Assembly: GCA_029259285.1 (NCBI GenBank)
Contig: JAPDJB010000065.1
Span: 1-10,487 of the forward strand
Origin: Candidatus Bathyarchaeota archaeon
GTDB taxonomy: Archaea; Thermoproteota; Bathyarchaeia; TCS64; B23
Length of the DNA stretch: 10,487 nucleotides
Direction: 5' to 3'
Shown here one piece after another: positions 1 to 6,075 of this stretch. Within the stretch, counting starts at the first letter, position 1; every line of letters starts with the position of its first letter. The position numbers and the translations under genes were made by a program. Under the pieces are notes generated by a model. That model did no database searches and was not told the origin of the DNA. It saw nothing but the letters and a program-made list of their open reading frames with translations.

Positions 1-41
1 GACTTCGACTGAGCGAAAATCAGGAACTCCCTAACAATCAC
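1..41 (-). CDS. N-terminal start of an unidentified protein (runs off the left edge)
   Basis: A GTG codon at 39-41 (minus strand) opens a frame that stays open to the window edge and reads MIVREFLIFAQSK. It is preceded, after a five-base spacer, by a perfect GGAGGTGAT Shine-Dalgarno site at 47-55. Upstream in the same frame there is a TGA at 48-50, so the start must be this GTG. Only about 13 residues are visible and no family can be named. The call rests almost entirely on the quality of the ribosome binding site. A 23-codon frame starting at 109 ends in TGA at 38-40 and overlaps this start by four bases, so the gene could be translationally coupled to a very small upstream frame. Confidence 0.45.
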   Translation of the reverse strand, partial: MIVREFLIFAQSK

Positions 42-46
42 ATCGC

Positions 47-55
47 ATCACCTCC
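47..55 (-). promoter_or_regulatory. Shine-Dalgarno site for the left-edge minus-strand gene
   Basis: On the minus strand this reads GGAGGTGAT, a full match to the anti-Shine-Dalgarno end of archaeal 16S rRNA. It lies five bases before GTG at 41. It decides the start of the partial gene and is the main evidence that this gene exists. Confidence 0.6.
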
Positions 56-207
56 AACTTCAAGGCTTGGAGAAGCCGAGAACACGCCTCCAACACCAAT
101 CTTAGCCATCAAAGAAGAAAAAGATGGGGAGCTCTCTCCATCACAGCCTCTTTTTACCCTACCCCTGGGGGAGTGCTTATCTACTTTATCCTCAATATCT
201 CATCGAT

Positions 208-1191
208 ATGTCTATGGATTTGAAGAGGGCGAGGGAGAGGCTCCTCGACATCTATTATCGGTATCATCCACCCCTGAGGACGAGCTTCCTCGACGACTTG
301 GAGTGGATTTGGGGAAGCCGATGGGGTGTGAACACGGAGGTTGGCAGGCTTAGGAAGGTTCTACTACATAGACCTGGGAGGGAGATCCTCGCCATAAAGG
401 AGCCCTATGAGGAGTGGAGATATACCTACAAGCCAAAGCTGGAGGAGATGGTGGGGGACTATGAACGCCTGAAGGCGGTCTTCGAGGAGGAGGGCGTGGA
501 GGTTGTGGAGAGGCTCCCAGAGGAGGGGTCTAATCCAAGGCTTGTGAAATCAATCTACACCAGGGATCCAGCCTTCGCCGTCCCTGGAGGCGTCATCATA
601 GGCCGGATGTATGATAGGCTGCGTAGGGGTGAGGAACCCTATGTGATGAGAACCCTAGCCCAGATCGGCTGCCCGATCCTAAGAACGATCAACGGCTATG
701 GGGTTGCGGAGGGGGGAAGCGTCATGTGGATCACCCCAAAGCACCTCGCCCTAGGCCTATCATGGCGTATGAACGAGGAGGGGGCGATGCAGATAGCCGA
801 GGTGGTCTGGGCCATAGACCCCGACGTAGATATAAGGGCTGAACCCATCTTCGGAGGCCACATCGACGCCCATATCTGCATGGTAGACGTCAAGACGGCC
901 GTCGTCAACCGTGAGGGCTTAGCCTATACGATGTATGAGTGGCTCAGGGAGACTGTTGACCTAAACATAATAGAGAGACAGAGGGATGTCTACGTGGCAG
1001 CCGTCGCGGTTAGACCTGGCCGAGTTATCTGCGCCTCTGGGCCTGGAAGGGAGGAGGGGATTAGACTGCTGGAGAGGAATGGTATCGACGTCATAACGGT
1101 TGAGATACCTACCCTCGTCCACCCCCTAAATAGCGGCTCGATACACTGCTTAACCATGCCAATACAGCGTGATCCGGAGCCGGAGGACTGA
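208..1191 (+). CDS. Arginine deiminase / dimethylargininase superfamily guanidino-modifying enzyme
   Basis: A cytosolic enzyme of the pentein (amidinotransferase/deiminase) fold, which attacks a guanidinium carbon with a cysteine; the exact substrate (arginine, methylarginine or an amidino donor) cannot be read from sequence. Counted from M at 208 it has 327 residues. Visible motifs are TRDPAF near residues 118-123 (substrate-binding Asp), VAEGGS near 166-171, GGHID at 216-220 with the catalytic His, and SGSIHCLTMP near the C-terminus with nucleophile Cys314. The frame is open from an ATG at 124, but that would add 28 residues rich in Pro, Tyr and Leu that do not resemble the family. Family-like sequence begins after MSMDLKRARE, so ATG 208 (or 214) is preferred. 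A TATA-like CTTATCTA at about 176-183 would fit a leaderless transcript. The gene stands alone and ends convergently with a small minus-strand gene 40 bases away. Confidence 0.85.
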   Translation: MSMDLKRARERLLDIYYRYHPPLRTSFLDDLEWIWGSRWGVNTEVGRLRKVLLHRPGREILAIKEPYEEWRYTYKPKLEEMVGDYERLKAVFEEEGVEVVERLPEEGSNPRLVKSIYTRDPAFAVPGGVIIGRMYDRLRRGEEPYVMRTLAQIGCPILRTINGYGVAEGGSVMWITPKHLALGLSWRMNEEGAMQIAEVVWAIDPDVDIRAEPIFGGHIDAHICMVDVKTAVVNREGLAYTMYEWLRETVDLNIIERQRDVYVAAVAVRPGRVICASGPGREEGIRLLERNGIDVITVEIPTLVHPLNSGSIHCLTMPIQRDPEPED

Positions 1192-1231
1192 TAGCCTCAT
1201 CCAGCCTCTTAAACTGCCAGTATCTCAGGCA

Positions 1232-1432
1232 TCAGCCATTGAAGTTTAGACACCGCTCCATCACATCCCTGATATGCCTAAGCCTCCATAGGAGGAGCTC
1301 CATGTATCGGCCATCCCCCCTCCGGCTTCGAAGCTCCTCCTCTATCCACGCCTCATTACGTTTCATAGCCTTGAAACTCCCACATCGATCCCTGTAAGGG
1401 CAGGGGCCTGTTTTATCGAATAGGAAGCCCAA
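1232..1432 (-). CDS. Small conserved-looking protein with a Cys-x5-Cys motif, function unknown
   Basis: A 66-residue protein, not recognised. It starts with TTG at 1432. Near the N-terminus is CPYRDRC (Cys11 and Cys17), followed by a charged, helix-prone stretch rich in Glu, Arg and Trp and a late Cys61. Three cysteines could bind a metal, but this is a guess. Evidence that it is real: a strong TATA-like ATTTAAAT at 1460-1467, about the right distance for transcription to begin a few bases before the TTG, and a GGAG four bases before the start. The frame stays open further upstream to about 1498 and would add hydrophobic sequence (ESLFWSALGFLF), but no ATG, GTG or TTG is available there. It lies downstream of thpR on the same strand with an 85-base gap and apparently its own promoter. 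Confidence 0.5.
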   Translation of the reverse strand: MGFLFDKTGPCPYRDRCGSFKAMKRNEAWIEEELRSRRGDGRYMELLLWRLRHIRDVMERCLNFNG

Positions 1433-1459
1433 GGCGCTCCAGAAGAGGCTCTCCCACGG

Positions 1460-1467
1460 ATTTAAAT
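1460..1467 (-). promoter_or_regulatory. TATA-like box for the small cysteine protein gene
   Basis: ATTTAAAT lies in the thpR to small-gene gap. Its centre is about 31 bases before the TTG at 1432, which would place transcription start within a few bases of the start codon, as in archaeal leaderless or short-leader genes. Confidence 0.45.
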
Positions 1468-1517
1468 CGATTCTCGACTCCTCCTCTCGATCTATATGCT
1501 ATTCAAAAGCTATCTAT

Positions 1518-2078
1518 CTACGCTTCATATGGGGCGCTCTCAGCCAGCGTTGTGTATATCGGCCCCCTAGGCGTTAGGGTGCTCCTCTTCAGCCTTACAT
1601 GGCTGACGGTGAGGGAGCCGAACTCGATGTCGATGAGCGACTCCAAAGCCATGGCTAATCTATCACGGTTTCTGCCGCTTCTAACCCTGGCTATGGTGAG
1701 ATGCGGCGTGAAGAGTCTATCCTCGCCCTTGAAGCCGAGGCTGAGAAGCCCCCTCTCGATCCTGGCGTGAAGTCTCTTCAGCTCCTCGACGCCCTCTGAG
1801 ACGCCGATCCAGATGACCCTCGGCCTATGGGTGCTTGGGAATGCTCCAACCCCTCTGAAGCTAACCCTGAAGGGCTTGAAGCTGCTCTCCCTGATGAGCT
1901 CCCCGACGGCCTCCGCGAGGCTGGGCGGAATCTCGCCGAGGAATCTCAGCGTTATATGGAGGTTCTCCCTCTCCACCAGCTTCAGGTCTGCCCCCGTCGA
2001 TTGGAGCCTCCTCTGAGCCTCAGCTATCGCTTCGAGGAGCCTGGCATCCTCGACGTCGACGGCGATGAAGCATCTCAT
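1518..2078 (-). CDS. thpR: RNA 2',3'-cyclic phosphodiesterase (2'-5' RNA ligase family)
   Basis: A cytosolic 2H phosphoesterase of the LigT/ThpR family. Known members open 2',3'-cyclic phosphates on RNA ends to 2'-phosphates and can join tRNA halves through 2'-5' bonds in vitro; the cellular role in archaea is not settled. The 186-residue length is typical. The two diagnostic HxTx motifs are present: HITL at residues 41-44 and HLTI at 126-129, each followed by family-typical sequence (RFLGE and ARVRSG). The N-terminus MRCFIAVD is also characteristic, which fixes the ATG at 2078. A TATA-like box on the minus strand (2103-2111) lies about 29 bases before the ATG, so the mRNA is probably leaderless. 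Tandem HxTx spacing and the intact ends show no sign of decay. Confidence 0.95.
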   Translation of the reverse strand: MRCFIAVDVEDARLLEAIAEAQRRLQSTGADLKLVERENLHITLRFLGEIPPSLAEAVGELIRESSFKPFRVSFRGVGAFPSTHRPRVIWIGVSEGVEELKRLHARIERGLLSLGFKGEDRLFTPHLTIARVRSGRNRDRLAMALESLIDIEFGSLTVSHVRLKRSTLTPRGPIYTTLAESAPYEA

Positions 2079-2102
2079 CGCCGTTGAGCTTATCCCAGAA
2101 TC

Positions 2103-2111
2103 CCTTTAAGG
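2103..2111 (-). promoter_or_regulatory. TATA-like box for thpR
   Basis: The minus strand reads CCTTAAAGG, centred about 29 bases before the thpR ATG, the distance expected for a leaderless archaeal transcript. The same core (CCTTTAAGG) precedes the PHP gene at 2641-2649 with nearly the same spacing. Confidence 0.5.
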
Positions 2112-2128
2112 CTTCCCCTCCACTGATA

Positions 2129-2144
2129 GGTGGGAGCTCCCACC
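2129..2144. repeat. 16-base perfect palindrome
   Basis: GGTGGGAGCTCCCACC is its own reverse complement across all 16 bases. It lies between the thpR promoter and the remnant of the permease gene. It could be an operator, a hairpin, or chance within the start of the former permease gene, whose first readable codons (WELPP) use the same bases. Confidence 0.6.
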
Positions 2145-2651
2145 CATAGGCCTCATCCTCGCCTCAGCTCTCCTCCACGCTGTCTGGAACACCTTGGCCA
2201 AAGAGAGCGGTGGGGAGGAGGCCTTCATGTGGCTTATGACGATGGCATCCCTATTGACGCTCCTCTCCTATTCCTCCTACTCCTCCCGAGGATCAGGTTC
2301 CCCCTGGGGGCTCTCCCCCATCTCCTCAGCGGCCCTCTCAACGGCCCTCTACTCCCTCGTGGATAAGGTAGGCGTCCTAAGAGTCGGCCCCTCCTCTACG
2401 CCTTCTGGCTAGACCCTTCTCAGCCTCGAGTAATTCTCTCAAGCACCCTGATGAGGCTCAGCTATCTAAATGGTTCTAATGGCCATACCCCTCGCCCAGG
2501 TCAGCTACCTCATAGGGCTTAGACAGCTCAGCGTAGTCATCGGATACCCTATCGGGGTGGGAATGCTCGGCGAGAGGCATGAAGCCATTAGGCTGTTAGG
2601 TTCCACCCTCATCTTCCTCGGAGCTTTCCTCAAATCAAAACCTTTAAGGGG
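2131..2651 (+). pseudogene. Decayed EamA/DMT-superfamily permease
   Basis: Fragments in alternating frames match different parts of a ten-helix drug/metabolite transporter. Frame of 2131: IGLILASALLHAVWNTLAKE and FMWLMTMASLLTLL, the first two helices of the N-terminal EamA domain. A one-base shift then gives LLFLLLLPRIRFPLGALPHL (about 2260-2320), and the first frame resumes with SAALSTALYSLVDKVGV (about 2335-2380), typical of the start of the second EamA domain. Another shift at about 2390 gives PLLYAFWLDP. From 2470 the original frame gives AIPLAQVSYLIGLRQLSV and GMLGERHEAIRLLGS, the last two helices. There are at least four frame changes, an in-frame stop at 2410-2412 and no good start. 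The total, about 520 bases, is far below the roughly 850-900 of an intact gene, so the middle helices are also deleted. A functional protein is not possible without many corrections. Confidence 0.85.
2641..2649 (+). promoter_or_regulatory. TATA-like box for the PHP-domain gene
   Basis: CCTTTAAGG is centred about 27 bases before the GTG at 2672, which predicts a leaderless transcript. It sits at the former C-terminal end of the dead permease gene, so the promoter was probably embedded in or next to that gene before it decayed. Confidence 0.5.
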
Positions 2652-2671
2652 GTTTCAGAGGCCTCTTATTC

Positions 2672-3583
2672 GTGAAACTGGAGTTCAACAACCCCTGGAC
2701 ACTTGAGGGAGTCTGGCTTAAGGGGAATCTCCACGCCCATACGGATCGATCCGATGGAATGCTCACCGTTGAGGGGCTCATAGAGGCCTATAGGGGGAGG
2801 GGCTACCGGTTCCTATCCATCACAGATCACGGCATGCTCACATATCCAGATGAGAAGCCGAGAGACATACTGCTGATCCCTGGGGAAGAGATAAGCGTCG
2901 GAACCTCCTCAGCTGAGACGAGATTCCACATCCTCGCCATAAACGTCGAGGAGGAGCTCCCCGTTGAGGAGGGCGATCCAGATGAGAGTCCTCAGAGGGT
3001 GATAGACCTAACGCTGAGGCATGGGGGCCTACCCATAGTGGCTCATCCCTACTGGTCAGGCTTCAACCTCCAAGACCTGATGAGCCTGCAGAACTATATC
3101 GGCATAGAGATCTACAACACCACCTGCGAACTCAACCGGCAGAGGGGGCTGTCCACAGTCCACTGGGATGGACTGCTCTCAAATGGATGGAGACTCTACG
3201 GATTCGCCGGCGACGACGCCCACATGGAGCGGAGGCCTGGGCTTCCACCCGACATCGGAGGGGCTTGGATCATGGTGAAGGCCGTGGAGCCGACCGTCGA
3301 AGCAGTAGTCGACGCCATATCCAGAGGCCTATTCTACTCATCAAACGGCCCAGAGATCAGGGGCCTCAAAATAGGGGAGGGGGTCATCCACGTGGAGACC
3401 TCACCGGTTAGATGGATAAGCTTCGTGTCAAACCCAACCCTCGGACTGAGATACACCGCTGAGAGGGGTGAGATAACCGAGGCTGAGTTTAGGGTCACGG
3501 GTGATGAGACCTACATCCGCATCGAGATCTCCGACATCTATGGGAGGAAGGCGTGGACAAACCCCATATATATAGAGGCCTAA
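2672..3583 (+). CDS. PHP-domain metal-dependent phosphoesterase
   Basis: A 303-residue member of the PHP (polymerase and histidinol phosphatase) superfamily, a TIM-barrel-like hydrolase with a metal cluster. Visible ligands in order are HAH (residues 21-23), SD at 27-28, TDHG at 51-54, PGEE at 70-73, FH at 85-86, AHP at 124-126 and the final GDDAH at 180-184. All canonical positions are present, so it should be active. The substrate is unknown; related stand-alone PHP proteins hydrolyse nucleotide or sugar phosphates. After about residue 225 there is an extra C-terminal region of beta-strand-like sequence ending with DIYGRKAWTNPIYIEA, as seen in PHP proteins with a C-terminal beta domain. The GTG start is chosen because a TATA-like box lies 27 bases upstream and family-like sequence begins at once. 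The next gene follows after 62 bases with its own possible promoter. Confidence 0.9.
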   Translation: MKLEFNNPWTLEGVWLKGNLHAHTDRSDGMLTVEGLIEAYRGRGYRFLSITDHGMLTYPDEKPRDILLIPGEEISVGTSSAETRFHILAINVEEELPVEEGDPDESPQRVIDLTLRHGGLPIVAHPYWSGFNLQDLMSLQNYIGIEIYNTTCELNRQRGLSTVHWDGLLSNGWRLYGFAGDDAHMERRPGLPPDIGGAWIMVKAVEPTVEAVVDAISRGLFYSSNGPEIRGLKIGEGVIHVETSPVRWISFVSNPTLGLRYTAERGEITEAEFRVTGDETYIRIEISDIYGRKAWTNPIYIEA

Positions 3584-3594
3584 GGCTCCGACAC

Positions 3595-3604
3595 CTATTT
3601 TAAC
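3595..3604 (+). promoter_or_regulatory. Possible TATA box before the radical-SAM gene
   Basis: CTATTTTAAC lies in the 62-base gap after the PHP gene. Transcription would start near 3626, leaving about 20 bases of leader before ATG 3646. This is a weaker match than the boxes at 2103 and 2641. Confidence 0.35.
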
Positions 3605-3645
3605 CCCGAGGGGAGATAGTGCTGGGATGCCCCTGAGGCATCTGG

Positions 3646-4410
3646 ATGGCTGAGAGGATGAGGCTTGGAGGAATCCTCGACCTATCAACCGTCGACTGGT
3701 ATGGAAACGCATCCCTCATAGTCTTCTTCGCAGGCTGCAACTTCCGATGCCCCTACTGCCAGAATTCGCCTCTCATACCCCCAGACTCCGGAGTCGAGGT
3801 CGGAGTAGAGGTTCTCAGGGAACGAATAGAGAAGAATCTCATCCTCCTGGACGCCGTCGTCTTCACAGGCGGAGAGCCGACCCTACAGCCAGAAGGAGTT
3901 GAGGAGGCTGCGAGGGCCGTGAGGGATTACGGCCTAAAGCTGATGCTCGACACAAATGGCTCCATGCCAAACATCATAGAGAGACTGCTTAAGGAGGAGC
4001 TCGTCGACAGGGTCGCCCTCGACGTTAAGGCCCCACTGAGAGCTGAGCCATATGGGAGGGTGATCGGCCTTCCGGAGGCTGGGGCCTCCATGGCGAGGAG
4101 GGTGGAGGAGAGCCTGAAGCTCTGCAACCAATACGGCGTCGAGATAGAGGTCAGAACCACAGTTGCCCCCGGGATCAGCGACGACCCAGATTTCATCAGG
4201 GAGATAGCCAGAAGCATCAGGGGGAGATGCACCGTCTACTATCTACAGCAGTTCGACAACACCGGAAACGTCCTCGACGAAAGCCTAAAGGCCCTGGAGC
4301 CGCCCACGAGGGAGAGACTGATGGAGCTCGGCCGAGTAGCCCTCGAGGAGGGGGTTGGGGAGGTCTATATTAAGACGAGGAGACATGGCCTGGAGAGGGT
4401 TCAGATTTGA
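3646..4410 (+). CDS. Radical-SAM activating enzyme (anaerobic ribonucleotide reductase / glycyl-radical activase type)
   Basis: A cytosolic [4Fe-4S] radical S-adenosylmethionine enzyme of 254 residues, of the family annotated as anaerobic ribonucleoside-triphosphate reductase activating protein. Known members generate a glycyl radical on a partner enzyme. The cluster motif is CNFRCPYC at residues 31-38 (Cys31, Cys35, Cys38), and the SAM-binding GGEP is at 75-78 within FTGGEPTLQ. The N-terminal GGILDLSTVDWYG is typical of archaeal members. No glycyl-radical partner lies in the window, so the partner could be elsewhere or the substrate different. ATG 3646 has a TGAGG nine bases upstream; ATG 3658 gives MRLGGILDLS, closer to common family starts, and is a real alternative. 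The stop overlaps the next gene by four bases (TTGA), pointing to coupled translation. Confidence 0.85.
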   Translation: MAERMRLGGILDLSTVDWYGNASLIVFFAGCNFRCPYCQNSPLIPPDSGVEVGVEVLRERIEKNLILLDAVVFTGGEPTLQPEGVEEAARAVRDYGLKLMLDTNGSMPNIIERLLKEELVDRVALDVKAPLRAEPYGRVIGLPEAGASMARRVEESLKLCNQYGVEIEVRTTVAPGISDDPDFIREIARSIRGRCTVYYLQQFDNTGNVLDESLKALEPPTRERLMELGRVALEEGVGEVYIKTRRHGLERVQI

Positions 4411-4943
4411 GACTTCTCCTCATAACTGGGATGCCTGGATCGGGGAAGACGACCGCCGCCAGATACATCGAGGAGTATGGGTTTAGGGTTCTGACGATGG
4501 GAGACGTCGTGAGGGAGGAGGCTGAGAGGAGGGGTTTGAGGCCTACGAGGGAGACGCTGTCAACACTCGCCGAGGAGCTTAGGAGGATGGAGGGTGGAGA
4601 CGCCATAGCGAGGAGATGCATAGAGAGGATCAAAGCCCTAAAGGCTGAGGGAATCGTAGTCGACGGAGTCAGAAGCCTCGAGGAGGTTGAGGCCTTCCGC
4701 AGAGAATTCGGAGATACAACCCTGATCGCAATCCATGCATCGCCGAGAACCAGATTCGAGAGGCTGAGAAGTAGAGGCAGGGTCGACGACCCCGTCGATT
4801 GGGATGAATTCCATAGACGAGACCTAAAGGAGCTGGAGCTTGGACTCGGCTCGGCGATAGCCATGGCAGACATCATCATAATAAACGAGGGAACGCTGGA
4901 GAATTTGAGGAGGGAGGTGGAAAACCTCTTAAAAGATTTTTAA
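4407..4943 (+). CDS. UPF0200-family P-loop nucleotide kinase-like protein
   Basis: A 178-residue archaeal P-loop NTPase of the UPF0200 family, related to adenylate and dephospho-CoA kinases; the substrate is not known. The Walker A motif GMPGSGKT is at residues 8-15. Other family marks are MGDVVREE at 31-38, VDGVRS at 85-90 (Walker-B-like strand), and the lid-like RSRGRVDDP at 121-129. The TTG start overlaps the TGA of the radical-SAM gene and is preceded by GGAGAGG at 4391-4398, about eight bases away, so start and coupling are well supported. The protein has no membrane segments and should be cytosolic. T-rich sequence follows the stop (around 4937-4941 and 4973-4977) and may end this transcription unit. 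Confidence 0.88.
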   Translation: MRLLLITGMPGSGKTTAARYIEEYGFRVLTMGDVVREEAERRGLRPTRETLSTLAEELRRMEGGDAIARRCIERIKALKAEGIVVDGVRSLEEVEAFRREFGDTTLIAIHASPRTRFERLRSRGRVDDPVDWDEFHRRDLKELELGLGSAIAMADIIIINEGTLENLRREVENLLKDF

Positions 4944-4972
4944 ATCATTTACTGCCTATTCCAAACGATTCA

Positions 4973-4977
4973 ATTTT
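4973..4977 (+). terminator. Possible T-tract terminator after the UPF0200 gene
   Basis: A run of five T lies 30 bases after the stop at 4943, and another T run overlaps the stop itself. Archaeal termination often needs only T-rich tracts. It separates the 2672-4943 group from the next gene, which has its own TATA-like boxes. Confidence 0.3.
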
Positions 4978-4988
4978 TCCTCACATAT

Positions 4989-5020
4989 CTATCGGAATGT
5001 TGAGGATGAGTCTCCGATAG
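4989..5020. repeat. 8-base inverted repeat upstream of the stand-alone flavin reductase gene
   Basis: CTATCGGA at 4989-4996 and TCCGATAG at 5013-5020 are perfect reverse complements separated by 16 bases. The arms lie just upstream of both candidate TATA boxes. They could be a two-half-site operator for a dimeric regulator or a terminator stem for the preceding unit; chance cannot be excluded. Confidence 0.4.
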
Positions 5021-5029
5021 TCCCTGCCC

Positions 5030-5038
5030 AAACTTATA
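5030..5038 (+). promoter_or_regulatory. Upstream candidate TATA box
   Basis: AAACTTATA, identical to the sequence at 5079-5087 with 49 bases between the two starts. If used, transcription would begin near 5060 and leave a leader of about 60 bases. Confidence 0.3.
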
Positions 5039-5078
5039 GATCGATGGCATAATAACTTTCAGGATATTTTCCTGGATA

Positions 5079-5087
5079 AAACTTATA
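5079..5087 (+). promoter_or_regulatory. Main candidate TATA box for the stand-alone flavin reductase gene
   Basis: AAACTTATA followed by TG, centred about 36 bases before TTG 5120, which puts transcription start near 5109-5111 with a short leader containing the purine-rich AAGAAAAGAAG. It is the better placed of two identical copies in this gap. Confidence 0.45.
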
Positions 5088-5119
5088 TGTTGGATGATGC
5101 TCTATCGTAAGAAAAGAAG

Positions 5120-5974
5120 TTGAGGGACGTGAGATTTAAAATAACGGATAAGAGGGATTTAAACTCTGAGGACTATCTAATAGAGGTGGAGGCACCCCAT
5201 ATCGCTGAGAAATTGAAACCTGGAAACTTTGTAATTTTACTTATCCACCCTAAGGGTGAAAGAGTACCAATGTCAGTACAAAAGGCTAAGAATGGCAGAA
5301 TTTCAATGTTCATCAAGAAATTGGGGAAAACATCAATTGAACTTTACGAGAAATATCAGGTGGGAGACTACATCGACCACATAGTAGGGCCTCTTGGAAA
5401 CTCTGTAGAGCTTAAGAGGTATGGAAACATAGTTATCGCCTCAGACCTTGTTTGCGGGCATGCTGAAAACTACAACCTATCCGAGAGTTTAAGCGCGATC
5501 GATGGAAACCACGTCATCTCCATCCAAAGCTTCCCCAACAAGAATGAGATTTACCCCAGAGACGTCCTCGCCGAATCCGTCTGCCACGAATATTACCTAA
5601 CAACCTTAGATGGCTCCTATGGATTGAAGGGGCACTACCTAGATGTATTGAGGAAGCTACTGAATGAGGGGAGAATAGACATCATCTTTGCTGGGGGAGA
5701 CATCAACAGCCTTAGAAAACTCGCAAACCTAACCAAACCCTACGGGATACCCACCTACGTCACCGTGAGGCAGATAATGGTTGACGGCACAGGCATGTGC
5801 GGTTCATGCCGGGTTCTAGTCGACGGGGAGGTGAAGTTCAGCTGCGTCGACGGCCCGATCTTTAACGCCCATAAGGTAGACTTCGACGATGTACTCCGCA
5901 GACTTGCGAGGTTTAGGAGGGAGGAGAGGGAAGCCCTGGAATTTTACAGAAGGCAGCAGATGAACGAAGGTTAG
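5120..5974 (+). CDS. Stand-alone FNR-like iron-sulfur flavoprotein, degenerate NAD(P)-binding site
   Basis: A 284-residue diverged paralogue of the hydrogenase operon's flavin subunit at 6076-6900, of the NfnA/PyrK/sulfhydrogenase-gamma family. The pair align from start to end, for example APHIAEKLKPG against APHIAEKVQPG. The flavin-domain motif RVPMS (48-52) and GPLGN (90-94) remain. The glycine-rich nucleotide-binding loop is gone: the position of GVGVFAAPM in the paralogue reads ASDLVCGHAENY (107-118). The C-terminal iron-sulfur site is intact: Asp222, Cys227, Cys230 and Cys242 within VDGTGMCGSC and FSCVDGP. In T. maritima NfnA such a site binds [2Fe-2S] with one Asp and three Cys. It probably passes electrons between protein partners rather than using NAD(P)H. 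The first half is visibly richer in A and T than the second half and its neighbours. TTG 5120 is used; GTG 5129 (MRFKI) is an alternative. It has its own promoter and faces the hydrogenase operon tail to tail. Confidence 0.85.
   Translation: MRDVRFKITDKRDLNSEDYLIEVEAPHIAEKLKPGNFVILLIHPKGERVPMSVQKAKNGRISMFIKKLGKTSIELYEKYQVGDYIDHIVGPLGNSVELKRYGNIVIASDLVCGHAENYNLSESLSAIDGNHVISIQSFPNKNEIYPRDVLAESVCHEYYLTTLDGSYGLKGHYLDVLRKLLNEGRIDIIFAGGDINSLRKLANLTKPYGIPTYVTVRQIMVDGTGMCGSCRVLVDGEVKFSCVDGPIFNAHKVDFDDVLRRLARFRREEREALEFYRRQQMNEG
5773..5799 (+). repeat. 27-base inverted repeat, left arm (shared by the two flavin reductase genes)
   Basis: These 27 bases are identical, in reverse complement, to 6248-6274. 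Both arms encode IMVDGTGMC of the iron-sulfur site in the two convergent paralogues, so the repeat arises from their common origin, possibly kept identical by gene conversion. Confidence 0.8.
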
Positions 5975-6075
5975 AAAAGGCCTCCACCTAGCGAATTCAA
6001 AACTCATCTGTTACAATAATGGGCGCCCTATGCGGCGATGTGGTAGTGGACTGCTTGACGGGATATGCTAAACCC

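Noticed and set aside
124..207. N-terminal extension of the guanidino-modifying enzyme from ATG 124
   Set aside because: The 28 extra residues look unlike the family and the minus-strand gene's upstream region overlaps here; ATG 208 gives a normal start.
4370..4879. Minus-strand open frame of 169 codons
   Set aside because: Antisense shadow of the UPF0200 gene; its Ser/Leu-rich composition reflects the opposite strand.
5975..6075. Strong hairpin terminator between the convergent flavin reductase genes
   Set aside because: The gap has only short GC-rich matches (GGCGCC and neighbours) and no clear T-tract on either strand, so no terminator is called.
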